A DNA stretch of 22,010 nt from contig DASTGO010000224.1 in assembly GCA_035719045.1 (NCBI GenBank), positions 1 to 22,010 of the forward strand. Direction: 5' to 3'. This DNA is from DASTGO01 sp035719045 (GTDB lineage: Bacteria > Actinomycetota > Actinomycetes > Actinomycetales > Kineosporiaceae). Below, piece after piece: positions 13,263-20,013 of this stretch. The translations under genes and the position numbers were made by a program. The notes below the pieces were generated by a model. That model was not told where the DNA came from. It saw only the letters and a program-made list of their open reading frames with translations, and did no database searches. Numbering within the stretch: the stretch's first letter is position 1; the number at the start of each line of letters is the position of its first letter.

Positions 13263-14045
13263 TCAGTCCCGGCTCACCACGGGGTTGGACAGCACCCCGA
13301 TGCCCTCGATCTCGACCTCCACCCGCTGGCCCGGTCGCATCGGGCCCACCCCGGCCGGGGTGCCGGTGAGGATCACGTCCCCCGGCAGCAGGGTCATCGC
13401 CGCGGACACGTAGGCCACCAGCCGGGCCACGTCGACCACCAGCTGCGAGGTCCGCCCGTCCTGCACGGTGGCCCCGTCCAGCCGGGTGGTCAGCCTCAGG
13501 TCGGCCGGGTCGAGGCCGGTCACCAGATAGGGGCCGAGCGGGCAGAACCCGTCAAAACCCTTGGCCCGCCACCACTGGCCGTCGGTGCGCTGCAGATCCC
13601 GGGCGGTGACGTCGTTGGCGCAGGTGTACCCGAGGACCACCTCCGGCACCCGGGCGAGCGGGACGTCCCGGCAGACCCGGCCGATCACCACGGCCAGCTC
13701 CCCCTCGTAGTGCACCTCCTGCGACTGCGCGGGCAGCGGGATCGGGTCGCCGGGACCGATCACGGAGGTGTTCGGCTTGAGGAACACCAGGGGTTCCGCC
13801 GGGACCTCGTTGCCCATCTCGGCCGCATGTTCGGCGTAGTTCCGCCCGATCCCGACCACCTTGCTGCGCGGGATCACCGGGGCCAGCAGGCGAACCCCGT
13901 CGTCGAGGGGTATCCGCTCGCCGGTGAACTGCAGCGGCGCGTAGAGCGGATCCCCGGTGACGACGGCCAGTACCTCGCCGCCGTCGGCCTGCTCCACGAC
14001 GCCGAACCGGGGATCCTGACCGGTGGTGAACCTCGCGATGCGCAC
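13263..14045 (-). CDS. fumarylacetoacetate hydrolase family protein
   Basis: The 260-residue protein has a short N-terminal domain and a C-terminal FAH catalytic domain (from about residue 58). The metal-binding acids are E114 and E116 in VHYEGELAVVIG and D145 in TCANDVTARD. AKGFDGFCPLGPYL (K162) and LTGTPAGVGPM are further family signatures. Such enzymes act as isomerases, acylpyruvate hydrolases or oxaloacetate decarboxylases; the substrate here is not determined. A homologue lies near gltX and leuCD in mycobacteria, so the position seems conserved. The GTG at 14045 is chosen because a -10 box ends six bases upstream (leaderless). It is followed by the HAD gene in the same unit. Confidence 0.92.
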   Translation of the reverse strand: MRIARFTTGQDPRFGVVEQADGGEVLAVVTGDPLYAPLQFTGERIPLDDGVRLLAPVIPRSKVVGIGRNYAEHAAEMGNEVPAEPLVFLKPNTSVIGPGDPIPLPAQSQEVHYEGELAVVIGRVCRDVPLARVPEVVLGYTCANDVTARDLQRTDGQWWRAKGFDGFCPLGPYLVTGLDPADLRLTTRLDGATVQDGRTSQLVVDVARLVAYVSAAMTLLPGDVILTGTPAGVGPMRPGQRVEVEIEGIGVLSNPVVSRD

Positions 14046-14051
14046 GCCCTG

Positions 14052-14057
14052 ACTCTA
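14052..14057 (-). promoter_or_regulatory. -10 box TAGAGT of a leaderless promoter
   Basis: On the minus strand TAGAGT ends six bases before the GTG at 14045. There is no Shine-Dalgarno sequence at the usual distance, so the FAH-family message is probably leaderless. The -35 region is weak. Confidence 0.5.
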
Positions 14058-14221
14058 ACCGGATGTGTTCCGGCGGCGTCGAAGGGCGGCTTGAGCCCTC
14101 CGAACGGCCCGCTGAGCACGCTTTCCCGTGGGGTGAACGGCATGCCAGGCTGGGCGCGGACCGACGCCCGACGCCAGGACTCCCGGCAGACGGCAATCCC
14201 TGACAGTCCGGAGGTGTCCCG

Positions 14222-15394
14222 ATGACGGCGGTTCCCGCAACAGTCCGCAGTGCCCTGTTCGGTGAGCTGCCCGACGGCCGCCCGGTCACCCGCTTCGAAC
14301 TGCGGACCGCCTCCGCCGTCGCGGGAGTCCTGGACTACGGCGCGGTCCTGCACACCCTGACCGTCCCGGACCGGGAGGGAATCCCCGGCAACGTCATCCT
14401 CGGGATGGCCGACCCGGCCGGCTACGCCGCGCAGGACGCCTACTTCGGCGCGGTCGTCGGGCGGGTCGCCAACCGGATCACCGGCGGCCGGTTCACCCTC
14501 GACGGGGCCGAGTACCAGCTGGCCTGCAACCAGTCCACGAACAACCTGCACGGCGGCCCGGACGGCTTCGACCGGCGGCTGTGGGCGGCCGCACCGGTCG
14601 ACGGGCCCTGGCCGCACCTCCGGCTCGACCTGACCAGCCCGGACGGCGACCAGGGCTTCCCCGCCCGGCTCGACGTCGTGGTGGACTACCTGCTGGAGGA
14701 GCGGATGCCGGGGCGGCCCCGGCTGTGGATCCGCTACGCCGCCCGCAACGGCGAGCCCGGCGGGGGGCGCTCCACCCCGGTCAACCTCACCCACCACGCG
14801 TACTTCAACCTGGCCGGTGAGGGCAGCGGAAGCGTTGAGGGACAACTGATCCAGATCCCCGCCTCCCGCTACACCCCGGTCCGCGAGGACCTCATCCCGA
14901 CCGGACAGCACGCCGACGTCGCCGGCACCCCGTTCGACCTGCGCGCCCCGGCCCCCCTCGGCCCGCGGATGCGGACCCGGCATGAGCAGGTCCTGCGGGC
15001 CCAGGGCCTGGACCACAACTGGGTGATCGACGACGACGCACCCGTGGCCGAGATCGACTGGCCCGCAACAACCGCCCCGGACCCCGCCGATCCGGCCGCC
15101 CCGCAGGCCGCGGCGGTTCCGGTGCTGCGACTGGCGATGCGTGCCCTGGACCCCGGCAGCGGACGGCAGCTGGACGTGTGGTCCGACCGGCCGGGCGTGC
15201 AGCTGTACACCTCCAACTTCCTGCACGGGACGATCGCCGGAACGTCCGGGCGGCTCTACCGGCAGGGCGAGGGCTTCACCGCGGAGACCCAGGACTTCCC
15301 GGACGCCCCGAACCAGCCCGGCTTCCCGTCGATCGCCCTGGGCCCACAGCGGACCTACCGCAGCACCACGGTGTTCGCCTTCGGCACCGACTGA
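14222..15394 (+). CDS. galM: aldose 1-epimerase (galactose mutarotase)
   Basis: The 390-residue enzyme interconverts alpha and beta anomers of hexoses. Family landmarks are NRITGGRFTLDG, NLHGGPDGFDRRLW (H110), NLTHHAYFNLAG (catalytic acid H192) and AETQDFPDAPNQPGFPS, where E355 is the general base. The order and length fit GalM. An ideal GGAGGT (14210-14215) six bases before the ATG fixes the start. Residues about 282-297 form an Ala/Pro-rich insertion before the conserved VPVLRLAMRALDPGSGR, probably a surface loop. It is divergent from the FAH-family gene and convergent with cimA; no other sugar genes are nearby. Confidence 0.94.
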   Translation: MTAVPATVRSALFGELPDGRPVTRFELRTASAVAGVLDYGAVLHTLTVPDREGIPGNVILGMADPAGYAAQDAYFGAVVGRVANRITGGRFTLDGAEYQLACNQSTNNLHGGPDGFDRRLWAAAPVDGPWPHLRLDLTSPDGDQGFPARLDVVVDYLLEERMPGRPRLWIRYAARNGEPGGGRSTPVNLTHHAYFNLAGEGSGSVEGQLIQIPASRYTPVREDLIPTGQHADVAGTPFDLRAPAPLGPRMRTRHEQVLRAQGLDHNWVIDDDAPVAEIDWPATTAPDPADPAAPQAAAVPVLRLAMRALDPGSGRQLDVWSDRPGVQLYTSNFLHGTIAGTSGRLYRQGEGFTAETQDFPDAPNQPGFPSIALGPQRTYRSTTVFAFGTD

Positions 15395-15426
15395 CCGTCC
15401 ACCGCGGCATCCGCCCCCGGCAGCGG

Positions 15427-15462
15427 CGACGGGTGGCCGCCCGCAGCGGCAGCCACCCGTCG
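15427..15462. terminator. bidirectional terminator hairpin between galM and cimA
   Basis: Perfect 11-base arms CGACGGGTGGC (15427-15437) and GCCACCCGTCG (15452-15462) enclose a 14-base loop. It lies between the stop codons of the convergent genes galM and cimA. There is no T-run. Confidence 0.65.
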
Positions 15463-15503
15463 ACCCGTTGCGCCGCGGGCGATCTCGCGCAGCCGGCCCG
15501 CGC

Positions 15504-17084
15504 TCAGCGGCGCTGCACGCCGTGGCGCATCAGCCCGTAGACCAGCCCGTCCCCGAGGGCCTGCCAGGACGCCTCGACGATGTTCGCGCCGATCCCGACG
15601 GTCTCCCAGGTGGTCGCCGCGTCGCTGGTCTCGATGAGTACCCGGGTGATCGCGTCCGTGCCGTGTGCGCTGTCCAGGATGCGCACCTTGAAGTCGACCA
15701 GCTCCATCTTCTCCAGCTCGGGGTAGACCGGCAGCAAAGCCTTGCGCAGCGCGCAGTCCAGGGCGTTGACCGGGCCGTTGCCCTCGCCGGTCGCGACCTG
15801 CCGCTGCCCGCCCGCGGACAGCTTCACCGTGGCCTCGCTGACGGCGTCCCCACCGGGCTTGGACTCGGTGATCACCCGCCAGCTCTCCACGTCGAAGTAG
15901 GCCGGCCGGACGCCGTCGACCTCCTCGCGCAGCAGCAGTTCGAAGGAGGCGTCGGCGGCCTCGAAGGTGTACCCGGCGGCCTCCATCGTCTTGACCCGCT
16001 CGGTGACCCGGGTGAGCAGTTCCCGGTCTCCGGTCAGGTCGAAGCCGAGCTCGCGGCCCTTCAATTCGATCGACGCCCGCCCGGCCATGTCGGAGACCAG
16101 CATCCGCATGTCGTTACCCACCGTGGTGGGGTCGGTGTGCTGGTAGAGGTCGGGGTCCACCTTGATCGCGCTGGCGTGCAGACCGGCCTTGTGCGCGAAG
16201 GCACTCGCCCCGACGTAGGGCTGCCGGGAGTACGGCGGGACGTTGGTGATCCCGCTGACGGCGTGGGCGATCCGGGTCGCCTCGGCCAGCCGGCCCACCG
16301 GCAGCACCGTGCGGCCGAGCTTCAGTTCCAGGTTCGCCACCACCGTGAGCAGGTTCGCGTTGCCGGTCCGCTCGCCGTACCCGTTGAGGGTGCCCTGGAC
16401 GTGCACGGCTCCGGCGTCGACCGCAGCCAGGGAGTTGGCCACCGCGCAGCCGGTGTCGTTGTGGCAGTGGATGCCGAGCTGCGCCCGGGAGGCCTCACGC
16501 ACGGCGTGCACCACGTCCGCGATCTCGACCGGGAGCATCCCGCCGTTGGTGTCGCACAGGGCGACGATCTCGGCCCCGGCCTCCGCCGCGGCTCGCACCA
16601 CCTCGACCGCATAGGCCGGGTCGTGCCGGTACCCGTCGAAGAAGTGCTCGGCGTCCAGGAACACCCGCCGGCCCTCCCCGCACAGGAAGCCCACGGTGTC
16701 CCGGACCATCGCCAGGTTCTCCTCCGGCGTGGTGCGCAGTGCCTTCTCCACGTGCCGGATGTCGCTCTTGGCGACCAGGGTGACCACCGGCGCCCGGGAG
16801 TCCAGCAGGGCCCGCACCTGCGGGTCGTCCGCGGCGACGACCCCCGCCTTGCGGGTGGAGCCGAAGGCGGCCAGGGTCGCGTTGCCCAGGTCCAGTTCGG
16901 TGACGGCCCGGCGGAAGAACTCGGTGTCCTTCGGGATCGCCCCCGGCCAGCCGCCCTCGATGTAACCGACCCCCAGCTCGTCCAGGTGGCGGGCGATGGT
17001 GAGCTTGTCCTGCACGGAGAGGGTGAGTCCCTCCTGCTGCGCGCCGTCGCGCAGGGTGGTGTCGTACACGTGGAACTGGCTCAT
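15504..17084 (-). CDS. cimA: (R)-citramalate synthase
   Basis: This 526-residue enzyme of the DRE-TIM metallolyase family condenses pyruvate with acetyl-CoA to (R)-citramalate, starting threonine-independent isoleucine synthesis. The metal/substrate motif is YDTTLRDGAQQEG near the N-terminus, IEGGWPGAIPKDTEFF follows, and GIHCHNDTGCAVAN and LNGYGERTGNANL are further signatures. The C-terminal 150 residues match the regulatory domain shared with LeuA (ALDCALRKALLPVYPELEKM, WETVGIGANIVEASWQAL), which usually binds the end-product amino acid. The pattern fits the CimA-type subfamily more than LeuA. The ATG at 17084 is chosen for GGAG six bases upstream; an in-frame GTG at 17135 lies just after a terminator and is rejected. 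A leader peptide and attenuator precede it. Confidence 0.93.
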   Translation of the reverse strand: MSQFHVYDTTLRDGAQQEGLTLSVQDKLTIARHLDELGVGYIEGGWPGAIPKDTEFFRRAVTELDLGNATLAAFGSTRKAGVVAADDPQVRALLDSRAPVVTLVAKSDIRHVEKALRTTPEENLAMVRDTVGFLCGEGRRVFLDAEHFFDGYRHDPAYAVEVVRAAAEAGAEIVALCDTNGGMLPVEIADVVHAVREASRAQLGIHCHNDTGCAVANSLAAVDAGAVHVQGTLNGYGERTGNANLLTVVANLELKLGRTVLPVGRLAEATRIAHAVSGITNVPPYSRQPYVGASAFAHKAGLHASAIKVDPDLYQHTDPTTVGNDMRMLVSDMAGRASIELKGRELGFDLTGDRELLTRVTERVKTMEAAGYTFEAADASFELLLREEVDGVRPAYFDVESWRVITESKPGGDAVSEATVKLSAGGQRQVATGEGNGPVNALDCALRKALLPVYPELEKMELVDFKVRILDSAHGTDAITRVLIETSDAATTWETVGIGANIVEASWQALGDGLVYGLMRHGVQRR

Positions 17085-17136
17085 CTGGGTCTCCGGTGCG
17101 TATGGGTCAGCGGATGGGTCCGGTACCCCCGACACG

Positions 17137-17166
17137 AAAAAGACCCCTCGCGGTCGCGAGAGGTCT
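17137..17166 (-). terminator. intrinsic terminator / attenuator in the cimA leader
   Basis: On the minus strand an 11-pair stem (one G-U; arms 17156-17166 and 17141-17151) with tetraloop GACC is followed by TTTT, with the last stem base also T. It is the only hairpin in the window with a clear T-run. It lies 30 bases after the leader-peptide stop codon and 52 bases before the cimA ATG, so it would stop transcription before the gene unless relieved. Confidence 0.8.
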
Positions 17167-17215
17167 GCGCGTCGACGGTGCCGGGACGGGTGGTCCTCAG
17201 GCGGTGCCGACGCGC
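17167..17215 (-). promoter_or_regulatory. competing leader helix abutting the cimA terminator
   Basis: Leader-RNA segments 17206-17215 (codons 10-13 of the leader peptide) and 17167-17176 can form a 10-pair helix with one G-U. Its outer end touches the first base of the terminator stem, so the two helices could stack. A ribosome stalled at the isoleucine codons would cover the upstream segment. The matching antiterminator helix is not obvious. Confidence 0.4.
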
Positions 17216-17244
17216 CAGCCGATAATGATCACGGCCGCGTGCAT
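17197..17244 (-). CDS. putative branched-chain leader peptide of cimA
   Basis: A 15-codon frame encodes MHAAVIIIGWRVGTA and stops 30 bases before an intrinsic terminator. Five of the 15 residues are branched-chain (two Val and three Ile), including the run V-I-I-I whose codons are GTG ATC ATT ATC; ATT is rare in this GC-rich DNA. This is what an attenuator that senses isoleucine/valine tRNA charging would look like, and CimA is an isoleucine-pathway enzyme. There is no clear Shine-Dalgarno sequence before the ATG, which is the main weakness; translation may start leaderless or nearly so, with CAGACT ten bases upstream as a possible -10 box. It is too short to be judged by coding statistics. 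Confidence 0.6.
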   Translation of the reverse strand: MHAAVIIIGWRVGTA

Positions 17245-17303
17245 GATGTCGGCAAGTCTGCCACGTCGCGGGCCCCGGTCCACAATCTCCGGGCGGGTGT
17301 CTG

Positions 17304-17369
17304 CCCCGGGCAGGGCGTTCCGCCCCTCGAATCGGTGGAATCGAGGACGGAACGCCCTGCGGCCCGGGG
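17304..17369 (-). terminator. long hairpin terminator of ilvE
   Basis: Arms 17310-17322 and 17348-17360 pair perfectly over 13 bases (GCAGGGCGTTCCG and its complement). An inner 6-base stem (17325-17330 with 17341-17346) caps a 10-base loop, and outer CCCCGGG/CCCGGGG segments (17304-17310, 17363-17369) could extend it. It begins about 50 bases after the ilvE stop codon. It should isolate ilvE from the cimA leader, implying that cimA has its own promoter between about 17245 and 17300. Confidence 0.75.
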
Positions 17370-17419
17370 GACGGACCAGCCGGCCGGCCGGACCGGTCGG
17401 CGGTCAGAGCAGGCGGTGG

Positions 17420-18502
17420 TCAGAGCAGTCGGCGCAGCCAGCCGTGGGTGTCCTCGGCGCGGCCGTACTGGATGTCCACGAGCTTGTTGCGCAGCCGCAT
17501 GGACACCTCGCCGGTGGCCTGCGGGGTGACCAGTTCGCCGCCCTCCCAGACCAGCTTGCCGACGGGCGTGATCACGGCGGCGGTCCCGCAGGCGAACACC
17601 TCGCTGATCGCCCCGGAGGCCACCCCGTCCTTCCACTCGTCGATGCTGATCCGGCGCTCCTCGACGTCCAGCCCCTCCTCCTTGGCCAGGGCGAGGACGG
17701 AGGAGCGGGTGACGCCCTCCAGGATCGTGCCGAGTTCCGGGGTGACCAGACGTCCGTCGGCGAAGACGAAGTAGAGGTTCATCCCGCCGAGTTCCTCGAC
17801 GTACCGGCCCTGCGCCGCATCCAGGAAGCAGACCTGGTCGCAGCCGCGCTCGGCCGCCTGGATCATCGGCGCGAGGCTGGAGGCGTAGTTGCCGCCGCAC
17901 TTGGCCGCCCCGGTACCACCGCGGGCGGCACGGGTGTAGTCGGAGGACAGCCAGATCGAGACCGGCTTGATCCCGCCGGAGAAGTAGGAGCCGACCGGGC
18001 TGGCGATCACCAGGTAGCGGATCTCCCGGGCCGGCCGCACCCCGAGGAACGACTCGGAGGCGAACATGAACGGCCGCAGGTACAGGCACTTCTCCCCGCC
18101 GTCGGGCACCCAGTCCTGGTCGACGCGCACGACGGCGTCGAGGGAGGCGAGGAAGTCCTCCACGGGCAGTTCCGGCAGGGCCAGCCGGCGGGCGGAGCGG
18201 TTGAACCGCTCGCCGTTGGCCTCCGGCCGGAAGGTCCAGACCGACCCGTCGGCATGGCGGTAGGCCTTCAGGCCCTCGAAGATCTCCTGCGCGTAGTGCA
18301 GGACGGCAGCGGCCGGGTCGAGCTGGATCGGCCCGTAGGGCACGATCCGCCCGTCGTGCCAGCCGGCCTCGGGGGTCCACGTGGCGGAGGCCATGTGGTC
18401 GGTGAAGTACTTGCCGAACCCGGGGTTCTGCAGGATCTCGGCCCGGCGGGCGGGGTCGGTGCGGGTAACGGCGAGGTGCTCGGCGAACTGCAGGCCGGTC
18501 AT
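17420..18502 (-). CDS. ilvE: branched-chain amino acid aminotransferase
   Basis: The 360-residue fold-type IV PLP enzyme carries out the last step of isoleucine, leucine and valine synthesis, with glutamate as donor. The PLP lysine is K201 in GTGAAKCGGNYASSL. Other signatures are ALHYAQEIFEGLKAYR-like residues 68-82 (LHYAQEIFEGLKAYR), YLRPFMFASESFLGVRPA, YVEELGGMNLYFVF and ACGTAAVITPVG. It has the length of the larger (about 360-residue) BCAT type. The ATG at 18502 is chosen because GGGAG lies eight bases upstream; the longer frame lacks support. It follows leuB with a 253-base gap holding a hairpin and a promoter candidate, so it may be transcribed separately. It precedes cimA, an order I recall in other actinobacteria. 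Confidence 0.96.
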   Translation of the reverse strand: MTGLQFAEHLAVTRTDPARRAEILQNPGFGKYFTDHMASATWTPEAGWHDGRIVPYGPIQLDPAAAVLHYAQEIFEGLKAYRHADGSVWTFRPEANGERFNRSARRLALPELPVEDFLASLDAVVRVDQDWVPDGGEKCLYLRPFMFASESFLGVRPAREIRYLVIASPVGSYFSGGIKPVSIWLSSDYTRAARGGTGAAKCGGNYASSLAPMIQAAERGCDQVCFLDAAQGRYVEELGGMNLYFVFADGRLVTPELGTILEGVTRSSVLALAKEEGLDVEERRISIDEWKDGVASGAISEVFACGTAAVITPVGKLVWEGGELVTPQATGEVSMRLRNKLVDIQYGRAEDTHGWLRRLL

Positions 18503-18527
18503 GGTGACGACTCCCTTGACGCATCGA

Positions 18528-18595
18528 CGGCGGCGCACGACGGCTCCGCCGAGGTGCCGTGCAACCGCCAGCGATCAGCGGGCAGCCACGGCACC
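18528..18595 (-). other. two hairpins in the ilvE 5' leader
   Basis: Between the promoter candidate and the ilvE ribosome binding site are a hairpin with perfect 9-base arms (18553-18561 with 18587-18595, plus an inner 4-base stem) and a second with 6-base arms (18528-18533 with 18546-18551). Neither has a T-run, and no branched-chain leader peptide was seen. A role in translation or stability is possible but not shown. Confidence 0.4.
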
Positions 18596-18609
18596 GGGGT
18601 CTGTGAGGG

Positions 18610-18638
18610 ACCGTACCAGCGGAGGCTCCCGATGTGAC
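18610..18638 (-). promoter_or_regulatory. candidate promoter of ilvE
   Basis: On the minus strand GTCACA (18633-18638; 4/6 to TTGACA) and TACGGT (18610-18615) are separated by 17 bases. The transcript would have a leader of about 100 bases before the ilvE ATG. Confidence 0.4.
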
Positions 18639-18647
18639 CGCGGCCGG

Positions 18648-18673
18648 GGAAGGTCTTCGACGAAGGCCCTTCC
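18648..18673 (-). terminator. hairpin after leuB
   Basis: GGAAGG (18648-18653) pairs with CCTTCC (18668-18673) and an inner short stem (CTTC/GAAG) closes the hairpin. It lies 83 bases beyond the leuB stop codon and just upstream of the ilvE promoter candidate. It is a moderate stem without a T-run. Confidence 0.45.
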
Positions 18674-18755
18674 GCCGGCGCCCGCCGTGCGGACGCCGTT
18701 CGACGCCGCCGCGTGGACGGCCGGCGCTGCGGTGTGGGAGGGGTTTCGGCGGTGC

Positions 18756-19811
18756 TCAGCCCGCGACGCGGGCCGCGATGGCGTCGCCGATCTCCGCTGT
18801 GGAGCGGGATACTCGGCCGGCCCCGGCCGACTGCCGTTCGGCGAGGTCGGCCGCGACGGCCTGCTCGACCCGGGCCGCCGCCTTGTCCTGCCCGAGGTGC
18901 TCCAGGAGCATCGCGACGGACAGCACGGTGGCGGTCGGGTCGGCCTTGCCCTGGCCGGCGATGTCCGGCGCGGAGCCGTGCACCGGCTCGAACATGCTCG
19001 GCGTGGTCCGCCCGGGGTTGATGTTCCCGGAGGCGGCCAGGCCGATCCCGCCGGCGATCGCCGCGGCCAGGTCGGTCACGATGTCGCCGAACAGGTTGTC
19101 GGTGACCACGACGTCGAACCGCGACGGGTTGGTCACCATGAAGATCGTGGCAGCGTCCACGTGCAGGTAGTCGGTCGTCACCTCGGGGAACTCCGCCCCG
19201 ACCCGCTCGACCGTGCGGCGCCACAGGTGCCCGGCGTGGGTGAGCACGTTGTGCTTGTGCACCAGGGTGAGGTGGCGGCGCGGCCGCTGGACCGCACGCC
19301 GGAAGGCGTCCCGGACCACCCGCTCGACCCCGAACGCGGTGTTGACGCTGACCTCGGTGGCGATCTCGTGCGGCGTGCCGACCCGCAGCGCTCCGCCGTT
19401 GCCGACGTACGGCCCCTCGGTGCCCTCGCGGACCACGACGAAGTCCACCTCGCCGGGGTTCGCCAGCGGCGACACCACCCCGGGGTAGATCCGGACCGGG
19501 CGCAGGTTCACGTAGTGGTCGAGTTCGAACCGCAGGCGCAGGAGCAGGCCACGCTCCAGGACACCGCTGGGCACCGTGGGGTCGCCGATCGCGCCGAGCA
19601 GGATCGCGTCGTGCCCGCGGATCTCCGCCAGCACCGCGTCGGGCAGGGTCTCGCCCGTGGCGTGCCAGCGGCGTGCCCCGAGGTCGTACTCGGTAGTGTC
19701 AACGGTGACGTTCCCGTCCACCGCGGCGCGCAGGACCTTCAGGCCCTCGGCCACGACCTCGGGACCGATGCCGTCGCCAGCGACGACGGCCAGACGGAGC
19801 GACTCGGCCAT
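18756..19811 (-). CDS. leuB: 3-isopropylmalate dehydrogenase
   Basis: This 351-residue NAD-dependent beta-decarboxylating dehydrogenase oxidises 3-isopropylmalate in leucine synthesis. Family members also take 3-methylmalate to 2-oxobutyrate, which would complete the CimA route here. Signatures are AGDGIGPEVVAEGLKVL at the N-terminus, LLRLRFELDHYVNLRPVR, REGTEGPYVGNGG, the catalytic lysine in VHKHNVLTHAGHLW, DNLFGDIVTDLAAAIAGGIGLAASGNINP with metal-binding Asp, and EPVHGSAPDIAGQGKADPTA for cofactor binding. The ATG at 19811 is six bases after a TAGCCT -10 box, so the message is probably leaderless. It lies downstream of serA, with strong hairpins between them, so it is likely transcribed separately. 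Confidence 0.97.
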   Translation of the reverse strand: MAESLRLAVVAGDGIGPEVVAEGLKVLRAAVDGNVTVDTTEYDLGARRWHATGETLPDAVLAEIRGHDAILLGAIGDPTVPSGVLERGLLLRLRFELDHYVNLRPVRIYPGVVSPLANPGEVDFVVVREGTEGPYVGNGGALRVGTPHEIATEVSVNTAFGVERVVRDAFRRAVQRPRRHLTLVHKHNVLTHAGHLWRRTVERVGAEFPEVTTDYLHVDAATIFMVTNPSRFDVVVTDNLFGDIVTDLAAAIAGGIGLAASGNINPGRTTPSMFEPVHGSAPDIAGQGKADPTATVLSVAMLLEHLGQDKAAARVEQAVAADLAERQSAGAGRVSRSTAEIGDAIAARVAG

Positions 19812-19817
19812 AGGGTG

Positions 19818-19823
19818 AGGCTA
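19818..19823 (-). promoter_or_regulatory. -10 box TAGCCT of the leaderless leuB promoter
   Basis: On the minus strand TAGCCT ends six bases before the ATG at 19811, and there is no Shine-Dalgarno sequence. A GTCTCAC element identical to one arm (plus one base) of the ndgR-leuC palindrome lies at 19852-19858, about 44 bases upstream of the start. Confidence 0.5.
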
Positions 19824-19916
19824 TCTCGTCCGTCCAGATCGCGAGCGTCGTGTCTCACCATCCGGACGGCACGTGACGGGCGGGCAGTGGCAGGGACGGA
19901 TAGGCCCCGGCAAACG

Positions 19917-19951
19917 ACGGCGCCGCCCGGTGGTTCGCCGGGCGGCGCCGT
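19917..19951. terminator. strong hairpin terminator downstream of serA
   Basis: Perfect 14-base arms ACGGCGCCGCCCGG (19917-19930) and its complement (19938-19951) close a 7-base loop. It lies about 65 bases beyond the serA stop codon and separates serA from the leuB promoter. There is no T-run. Confidence 0.7.
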
Positions 19952-19983
19952 ACTCCGTCTCCCGGGGTCGCCGGAAGGACGTG

Positions 19984-20004
19984 CCGGGGCCTGGTAGGCC
20001 CCGG
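19984..20004 (-). terminator. small hairpin directly after serA
   Basis: CCGGGGCC (19984-19991) and GGCCCCGG (19997-20004) enclose TGGTA, starting nine bases after the serA stop codon. TAGGCCCCGG recurs at 19901-19910. With the larger hairpin at 19917-19951 it may form a double terminator. Confidence 0.5.
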
Positions 20005-20013
20005 AGCCGGTGA

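Noticed and set aside
17085..17135. Upstream in-frame GTG start for cimA at 17135
   Set aside because: It directly follows the T-run of the terminator and lacks a ribosome binding site; the ATG at 17084 has GGAG at good spacing.
15141..17225. 694-codon plus-strand open frame opposite cimA
   Set aside because: It is a GC-rich shadow of cimA; the real protein signatures are on the minus strand.
17137..17244. T-box riboswitch as explanation of the cimA leader
   Set aside because: No T-box TGGNACCGCG-type sequence or specifier stem was seen; a short Ile/Val-rich frame plus terminator fits peptide attenuation better.
17096..18637. 513-codon plus-strand open frame opposite ilvE
   Set aside because: It is antisense to ilvE, whose PLP lysine motif and ribosome binding site are clear.
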